Source of the DNA: Massilia sp. PDC64
GTDB lineage: Bacteria > Pseudomonadota > Gammaproteobacteria > Burkholderiales > Burkholderiaceae_D
Length of the DNA: 64,000 bases
NCBI RefSeq assembly: GCF_900101265.1
Contig: NZ_FMZS01000009.1
Location: forward strand, 124,001 to 188,000
Direction of reading: 5' to 3'
Both the position numbers and the translations under genes were made by a program. Below, one piece after another: positions 58,945 to 64,000 of this stretch. Under the pieces are notes generated by a model. That model worked only from the letters and a program-made list of their open reading frames with translations, did not search any database and was not told where the DNA came from. Each line of letters begins with the position of its first letter. The first letter of the stretch is position 1.

Positions 58945-61200
58945 TTATACGGATCCAAGCGCGCGCACCGGCGATGTGGCCGGGGCGCCGGCGCCGGCAT
59001 GCGCCGGCAGCAGGATTTCAAAACTGGTGCCGGTCGTGCCGCTGCGGCAGGCGATATGCCCGTTCAGCTTCTTGACCAGGCTGTGCACGATCGACAGGCC
59101 GAGACCGTGGTGCGGTCCCTCCTTGGTGCTTTTCACGGCCGAGAACAGATTGGCCAGCACTTCGCGCGACAGGCCCGGACCGGTGTCGGAGACGACCAGT
59201 TCCAGGTACAGCCTGCGCTCGCGGTTCACGTGGCCGCGGTTGGCGATCTCGATGCGGCCGCCGCTGCCGGACAGCGCCTCGATCGCATTCTTGACGAGGT
59301 TCACGAGGATCTGCTTGAGGATGTCCGGGTCGCCCTCGATGCGACTCTCGGCGTCAAGCATGCTGACGACGATCTCCACGTTCGCCGGAATGAAGTTCGT
59401 CGTGCGGAACAGGCGCAGCACGTCATCGACGACGCGAGACACGTCTGCCGCCGGCGCACTGTCCACGTTCGGCTGGATCTCGGTCAGGCTGCCCACCAGC
59501 TGGCCCACGCGGTCGATCTCCTCGTTCAGGATCGACAGCTCGGCGCTGACGGGTTCCTGGCGTTCCAGCTTGCTGTCCAGGACCGACAGGTAGTTCTTGA
59601 TGATCGACAGCGGATTGTTCACTTCGTGCACGACGCGCCGCGACGCTTCGCGGTACTCCTCGGCCACGTGGGCGAGCTGGCGACGCGCGTGGCCGCGTTC
59701 CGACATCGCCGTCTCGAGCGCACCCGCGGCCTGCGCGCCGAACGCCTGCAGGAAGCGCTCGCGCTTCTGGCACGTCGGCAGCTGCCACGTCGCGACGCCG
59801 CCGATCAGCACGCCGAGGCAGCGCGCACCCGCGACGAGCGGCAGGCACACGAGCGATTCCGTGCCCAGCATGCGCAGCAGCTGTTCCTCCGCGAGGCCCA
59901 GCGGGCGGCCGTCGCGGCGGATGAAGCCGAGGCGCCGGTCCAGCGCGGCCTGCGCGACGGCGCCGCCCTTCGCCAGCGGTACGGTGAATTCGGCGATGCG
60001 CTGCTGGTTCGCGGTCGGCGCACCGATGAGGGCTTGGCCGGTCGGGTTCTCCAGCAGCACGACGGCATTCTCGAAATCGAACAGGATGCGCGCCGAGCGC
60101 GTCATCGCTTCCAGCACGCCCGACTCGCCTTGCTGGCGCGCGAACGTCTGGCCCACTTCGGACACGAGCACCAGGTTGCGCACTTCCTCGGACAGGCGCT
60201 GCTGCACGGGATCGACGGGCGGCGGCGGCGCGAACGCGGCCGGCACGGGCAGGTCGTCGGCGCCCGCGAGATCGATGCCGAGATGGATCGCGGCCTTCTC
60301 GACCTGGCGCGTGGCGAGGTTCAACAGTTCTTCCGGCGCGTCCGGCCCGAGGCCGCACAGCGCCCGCGCCTCGTCCACGAGGGCATCGTCGTTGGCGTGG
60401 CTGGACAGCACGTGGGCCACGCGCACGATGCGGATCAGGGGATGCGCCGCTTCCAGGCGCTCGCTCGGCTCGTGGTGGTACAGCACGGAATCGGCGAGGA
60501 AGGAATCGAGCTGCCAGCGTTCGATCAGCCAGGCGCCCGCTTCCGCGTGCGTGATCTGCAGGGTGCGCTGTTCGACGGCGCACAGGTCCTCGTCGTCGCG
60601 CGCCGTGAAGTTGAAAGCGTATTCCTTGGGCGCCGTCGCGAGCAGCGCCAGGCGGCCGACGTTGTGCAGCAGGCCGGCGAGATACGCTTCTTCCGGCTGC
60701 GCGTAGTCGATGCGGCGGGCGACCTCGCGCGCCAGCACGGCGGCCATCAGGGAATTCTTCCAGAACGCACGCAGGTCGGTGGCGCCGGAATTCGGGAAGC
60801 TGTTGAAGGTCTGGAAAACGGAATCGCTGATGACCAGCGTCTTGATCATGTCCGTGCCCAGCGCCACCATCGCCTGCTCGAGGTTCGGCTGGCGGCTGTT
60901 GCGGTGGTACGCGGAGCTGTTGGCGACGGTGAGGATCTTGCCCGTCATGCCGGCATCCTTGGCAACCAGCGCGGCCAGTTCGGGCATGCCCAGATCGTCC
61001 GCCTGCAGGTGCGCAAGCAGCTTGATGAGGATCTGGGGCATGGCCGGCAAACGCGCGATCAGCAGGCGATTGCGGATGTCCTGGTCAGGTTGATGTATGG
61101 ATTCAAGCACGGCCGCCAACTTGGTTTCTGGGTGATGGCCGCCTTCCCTCGTGCGGAAGCAGCCACAGTCTTCGTTCTTGCGGTCCCTGGAATAGAGCAA
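58945..61200 (-). CDS. HDOD-GAF-histidine kinase
   Basis: This is a protein of about 751 residues. The HDOD domain (about 40-260) has Leu-Pro-Ala-Met-Pro-Gln-Ile-Leu and Gly-Leu-Leu-His-Asn-Val-Gly-Arg-Leu-Ala. GAF covers about 330-480. HisKA has Val-His-Glu-Val-Asn-Asn-Pro-Leu near 535, and HATPase has Asn-Leu-Val-Lys-Asn-Ala-Ile-Glu-Ala-Leu, Asp-Thr-Gly-Pro-Gly-Leu-Ser and Gly-Leu-Gly-Leu-Ser-Ile-Val. No TM segment is seen. The start is unclear: the first option is a TTG at 61200, with TTG/GTG choices about 25-30 codons later. It leads a three-gene operon with REC-GGDEF-EAL and Sel1. Confidence 0.93.
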   Translation of the reverse strand: MLYSRDRKNEDCGCFRTREGGHHPETKLAAVLESIHQPDQDIRNRLLIARLPAMPQILIKLLAHLQADDLGMPELAALVAKDAGMTGKILTVANSSAYHRNSRQPNLEQAMVALGTDMIKTLVISDSVFQTFNSFPNSGATDLRAFWKNSLMAAVLAREVARRIDYAQPEEAYLAGLLHNVGRLALLATAPKEYAFNFTARDDEDLCAVEQRTLQITHAEAGAWLIERWQLDSFLADSVLYHHEPSERLEAAHPLIRIVRVAHVLSSHANDDALVDEARALCGLGPDAPEELLNLATRQVEKAAIHLGIDLAGADDLPVPAAFAPPPPVDPVQQRLSEEVRNLVLVSEVGQTFARQQGESGVLEAMTRSARILFDFENAVVLLENPTGQALIGAPTANQQRIAEFTVPLAKGGAVAQAALDRRLGFIRRDGRPLGLAEEQLLRMLGTESLVCLPLVAGARCLGVLIGGVATWQLPTCQKRERFLQAFGAQAAGALETAMSERGHARRQLAHVAEEYREASRRVVHEVNNPLSIIKNYLSVLDSKLERQEPVSAELSILNEEIDRVGQLVGSLTEIQPNVDSAPAADVSRVVDDVLRLFRTTNFIPANVEIVVSMLDAESRIEGDPDILKQILVNLVKNAIEALSGSGGRIEIANRGHVNRERRLYLELVVSDTGPGLSREVLANLFSAVKSTKEGPHHGLGLSIVHSLVKKLNGHIACRSGTTGTSFEILLPAHAGAGAPATSPVRALGSV

Positions 61201-61390
61201 TTCTTACATCGTTATTCCAAGCATGAAAAACTTATCTTAGCATATATACATTTCTGACCGGGAACAATACTTTCCGGGAAAAGTGAGGCGTTTTAGAGTC
61301 AAATTTCAGGCGAAATGTATTGACAATGCGCAGATCAGATCCTGAAATTTAGCATTTATTTATGATCCGCATCATTACAACGACCGATCG

Positions 61391-62665
61391 TTAAGCCAGC
61401 GCCTTGTACCGGCGGTATTGGCGCGACGTCATCCAGCACGCCAGCGACGCCAGCGCGAACGCGGCCTGGCCCAGCGCCATCGCCAGCACGGAATGGGTCA
61501 GCGCCGGCGCGATGATGCCGGCCACCAGGGCGCCCATCAAGGTCGTCACGAATGATTGGCACGACGCCACCGTCCCGCGGATGTGCGGGAACAGGTCGAG
61601 TGCCAGCAACGTGGCACTGGGGTTGATGATCGAGCTGCCGAAGTTATAGAAGAACATCGGCAGCACGGTCCACGGCAGGGCCGGCGGCAGCACGGCGTGG
61701 TAAGAAACGGAGCCGATGACGGCCGCCAGCATCAACGCATAGCCGATCGCGATCTGGCGCGAGAACGTCATCTTCCCCGCCAGCCGGTTGGCGGCCAGCG
61801 CGCCGAGGAAAATGCCGCTCACGGCCGGCACGAACAGCCACGCGAAATCCGACGGCCCGAGGTGCAGGTGCACAGGCAGCAGCACGGGCGCGCCCGCGAT
61901 GAACAGGAACATGCCGCCGAAGTTGAACGCGACGATCCCGGACTTCATCTGGAACAGCACGGAACTGAAGATGTCCCAGTAGCTGCGCGCGAGGAAGCGC
62001 GGGTTGAACGGCTGGCGGCGCTCCATGGGCATCGTCTCGGGCAGGTGCTGCCAGCACACCCACCACAGGACGACGGAGAAGGCCAGCAGGCCGAGGAAGA
62101 TCGACCGCCAGTCGAACGCGGACACGACCCAGCCGCCCAGCACGGGTGCGATCGCCGGGGCGATCGAGAAGATCATCGTCACCATCGACAGCAGCCGCGC
62201 GGCCGGCGCATCCGAATACAGGTCGCGGATGATCGCCCGGCCCACGACGACACCCGCACCGGCCGACACGCCCTGCATGATGCGGAAGATCCACAGGTAG
62301 TGCACGGAATGCGCGGACGCGCAGCCGAGCGTCCCGACCGCGAACACGATCAATCCGACGAGGACCACGTTGCGCCGCCCGAACGCATCCGACAGCGCGC
62401 CGTGCCACAGCGACATCACGGCGAAGGCCAGCATGTACGCCGTCAGCGTCTGCTGCACTTCCAGCCCGGTCGCGTGCAGCGACGCCTGGATCGCGGGGAA
62501 CGCGGGCAGGTAGGCGTCGACGGAGAACGGGCCGAGCATCGACAGCGCGGCCAGCAGGGTGGCAAGGCCGCCTGCGGACAGCATCTTGATCTTGTGCGGC
62601 GCGGGCAGCGGGACGGGGGTGACGGGGTCTTTCGGTAGATTGTCCGGTTCGGGTTCGGGTAGCAT
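61391..62665 (-). CDS. Bcr/CflA-family multidrug efflux MFS transporter
   Basis: The 424-residue membrane protein has twelve TM helices after a Pro/charged N-terminal tail (about 28 residues). Gly-Pro-Phe-Ser-Val-Asp-Ala-Tyr-Leu-Pro-Ala-Phe-Pro in TM1, Gly-Ala-Leu-Ser-Asp-Ala-Phe-Gly-Arg-Arg in motif A and Arg-Ile-Met-Gln-Gly-Val-Ser-Ala-Gly-Ala-Gly in TM4 are the 12-TM DHA1/Bcr signatures. It likely exports drugs (bicyclomycin/chloramphenicol-like), or possibly L-cysteine. It lies three bases after the RNA methylase gene on the same strand. Confidence 0.93.
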   Translation of the reverse strand: MLPEPEPDNLPKDPVTPVPLPAPHKIKMLSAGGLATLLAALSMLGPFSVDAYLPAFPAIQASLHATGLEVQQTLTAYMLAFAVMSLWHGALSDAFGRRNVVLVGLIVFAVGTLGCASAHSVHYLWIFRIMQGVSAGAGVVVGRAIIRDLYSDAPAARLLSMVTMIFSIAPAIAPVLGGWVVSAFDWRSIFLGLLAFSVVLWWVCWQHLPETMPMERRQPFNPRFLARSYWDIFSSVLFQMKSGIVAFNFGGMFLFIAGAPVLLPVHLHLGPSDFAWLFVPAVSGIFLGALAANRLAGKMTFSRQIAIGYALMLAAVIGSVSYHAVLPPALPWTVLPMFFYNFGSSIINPSATLLALDLFPHIRGTVASCQSFVTTLMGALVAGIIAPALTHSVLAMALGQAAFALASLACWMTSRQYRRYKALA

Positions 62666-62668
62666 TTA

Positions 62669-63889
62669 TCAGTCGTCTTTAGGTTTGGCCGGGTCGAGCT
62701 GTGATGAGCGGCGGTTGAAGCCCGCGACCATGTCGAAACGGAACAGGCGGCATTCCAGGGCGCCGTTGAAGAACGGGGTCTTGCGCGATTCCTTCAGGCG
62801 CAGGAGCTTGGGCAGCCCCAGGTCGGCCGTGAACAGGTACACGGTCCAGCCGGCGAAGCGCTGCTTCAGCGTCGCGGAGAGCTGCTGGTAGAAGCCGACG
62901 GCCATCTCGTCCTGCGGGATGGTGGAGTCGCCGCGCACGCCGATCCGCTCGCCGTACGGGGGATTGGTCAGCAGGATGCCGGGCGTGGCCACGGGCGGCT
63001 GCACCTGCTGCGCCTCGATCTGCTTCAGCGGCACCTCGAACAGGATGCCGGCCGAGCGCAGGTTATGGCGCGTCATCGCGACCATGTCGCCGGAGATGTC
63101 GGAGCCGAAGATGGTCGGTTCTGCCGGCAGTGGATTCGGCTTGATGGCCGTCTTCATCTCCTGCCAGGCCTTGGCATTGAAGTTCCTGAATTTCTCGAAC
63201 GCGAAGCGGCGGCGTGCGCCGGGCGGGATGCCCTGCACCATCTGCGCGGCTTCGATCAGGATCGTGCCCGAACCGCACATCGGGTCGAACAGCGGCACGC
63301 CCGGCTTCCAGCCCGCCACACGCAGCAGGCCGGCGGCCAGGTTCTCGCGCAGCGGCGCGTCGCCCGTCTCTTCGCGCCAGCCGCGCTTGAACAGCGCTTC
63401 GCCGGACGTGTCGAGGTAGATCGTGAAGTTGCGCTGGTCGAGAAAGCCCATGATGCGCATGTCCGGCGTGCGCGTGTTCACGGACGGGCGGCGGCCGAAC
63501 TGGTCGCGGAAGCGGTCGCACACGGCGTCCTTGATCTTCAGCGTGGTGAACTCGAGGCTCGTCAGCGGCGACTTGATCGCGGTGATGTCGACGCGGATCG
63601 TGTGGTCGACGCTGAACCAGTCTTCCCACGGCTGTTCCAGCACGAGGTCGTAGATGTCGTTCTCGTTGGCGTACGTGCGGTTGACGATGCGCAGCAGCAC
63701 GCGCGACGCGATGCGCGAATGCAGGTTGATGCGGTACGCGTCCGTGTTCGTACCGGAGCAGTGCACGCCGCCCGGCACCTGGTTGTGCACCTTCAGCGAC
63801 GTGCTGCCGGTGGTCTGTGCGATTTCGGCCAGCTCGTCGGCCAGCGCCTGTTCCATGCCGCGCGGGCAGGGGCAGAAGTAGGAAGTCAT
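62669..63889 (-). CDS. THUMP-domain class I SAM RNA methyltransferase (RlmL-type)
   Basis: The 406-residue protein has an N-terminal ferredoxin-like/THUMP region (about residues 1-165). A Rossmann methylase domain follows, with Asp-Pro-Met-Cys-Gly-Ser-Gly-Thr near 200 and the catalytic Thr-Asn-Pro-Pro-Tyr-Gly-Glu-Arg near 305. This matches the m2G methylase RlmL (23S G2445). In E. coli RlmL is fused to RlmK; here the C-terminal m7G domain is missing. It is upstream of the Bcr pump by three bases, a chance or loosely linked operon. A palindromic repeat lies about 34 bases upstream. Confidence 0.9.
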   Translation of the reverse strand: MTSYFCPCPRGMEQALADELAEIAQTTGSTSLKVHNQVPGGVHCSGTNTDAYRINLHSRIASRVLLRIVNRTYANENDIYDLVLEQPWEDWFSVDHTIRVDITAIKSPLTSLEFTTLKIKDAVCDRFRDQFGRRPSVNTRTPDMRIMGFLDQRNFTIYLDTSGEALFKRGWREETGDAPLRENLAAGLLRVAGWKPGVPLFDPMCGSGTILIEAAQMVQGIPPGARRRFAFEKFRNFNAKAWQEMKTAIKPNPLPAEPTIFGSDISGDMVAMTRHNLRSAGILFEVPLKQIEAQQVQPPVATPGILLTNPPYGERIGVRGDSTIPQDEMAVGFYQQLSATLKQRFAGWTVYLFTADLGLPKLLRLKESRKTPFFNGALECRLFRFDMVAGFNRRSSQLDPAKPKDD

Positions 63890-63922
63890 AGGGGTACCCT
63901 TTATCCGTAGTTGAAAAACAAT

Positions 63923-63973
63923 CGGGGTCAGAGCCCGAATTTCACGGGTGGGCTCTGACCCCGACTGACTAAA
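63923..63973. repeat. Dispersed palindromic repeat, copy B
   Basis: The 51-base element has perfect 13-base arms GGGGTCAGAGCCC and GGGCTCTGACCCC, then CGACTGACTAAA. It matches copy A (33257-33307) except at a few bases, including a paired change that keeps the stem. Confidence 0.87.
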
Positions 63974-63978
63974 ACGAA

Positions 63979-64000
63979 GCGGCCGGGATCGCCCGGCCGC
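63979..64000 (-). terminator. Intrinsic terminator of a minus-strand gene beyond the window
   Basis: On the minus strand a nine-base stem GCGGCCGGG/CCCGGCCGC with a four-base loop is followed by TTCGTTTT. It would end a gene entering from the right edge. Confidence 0.7.

Noticed and set aside
54225..59075. A 1616-residue open frame on the plus strand
   Set aside because: It runs antisense to the Sel1 and REC-GGDEF-EAL genes and is rich in Arg/Ala/Val/His as expected from reverse reading of high-GC codons; the opposite strand holds clear protein domains.

Overview
This is a GC-rich, gene-dense chromosomal segment with housekeeping and signalling genes and no visible mobile elements, prophage or CRISPR. 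Gene content points to a betaproteobacterium of the Burkholderiales, most likely Oxalobacteraceae close to Massilia. The supporting signs are a PEP-CTERM protein behind a sigma-54 promoter, a pcm/rhodanese/TolC block, an FMN-riboswitch ribB, sigma-32 promoters without CIRCE, and many GGDEF/EAL and hybrid kinase genes. The genus is an inference from gene content; no 16S or marker comparison was possible.

Layout. 1-2.2 kb: tail of a 2'-5' RNA ligase family gene, then a DeoR regulator coupled to an MFS transporter. 2.3-3.9 kb: a REC-REC-kinase protein. 3.9-16.1 kb: a putative polyamine/GABA catabolic region with two PuuA-type gamma-glutamylpolyamine synthetases, a PuuC-type aldehyde dehydrogenase, a sodium/solute symporter, a class-III aminotransferase, PuuD and GabD. 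A LytS/LytTR two-component pair is embedded in it. 16.4-19.0 kb: a chemoreceptor, a MazG-fold pyrophosphohydrolase and a beta-carbonic anhydrase. 19.1-27.2 kb: dnaJ, dnaK, grpE (sigma-32 promoters and terminators visible), hemH, recN and nadK, with a LexA box ahead of nadK-recN. 27.3-33.1 kb: a DUF3667 membrane protein, a disordered-protein/PQQ-dehydrogenase/OsmC operon, gloA, FMN riboswitch plus ribB, and a HAF-repeat lipoprotein. 33.3-41.6 kb: TolC, rhodanese, pcm, a TetR regulator, a YkgJ cluster protein, uppP, recQ, trmB and an M14-type deacylase.

41.6-47.1 kb is a c-di-GMP and phosphorelay block on the minus strand. 47.4-51.3 kb holds the PEP-CTERM protein, tRNA-Gly(CCC), cysE and two tandem GumN-like paralogues. 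51.4-54.2 kb is a radical-SAM / DUF4130-UdgX DNA-repair operon directly under a near-perfect LexA box. 54.3-61.2 kb contains an RsbQ-like hydrolase facing a three-gene operon (HDOD-GAF-kinase, REC-PAS-GGDEF-EAL, Sel1-repeat protein). The window closes with a Bcr/CflA efflux pump, an RlmL-type rRNA methylase and a copy of a palindromic repeat also found after tolC.

The strongest observations beyond routine annotation are the SOS-controlled radical-SAM/UdgX operon, the sigma-54 promoter in front of the PEP-CTERM gene, the dispersed palindrome with a compensatory base change, the HDOD/GGDEF-EAL/Sel1 operon, and the paired GumN-like proteins lacking the family histidine. No stretch over about 300 bases lacks a gene or an identified element; the longest such leader (30950-31250) contains the FMN riboswitch.
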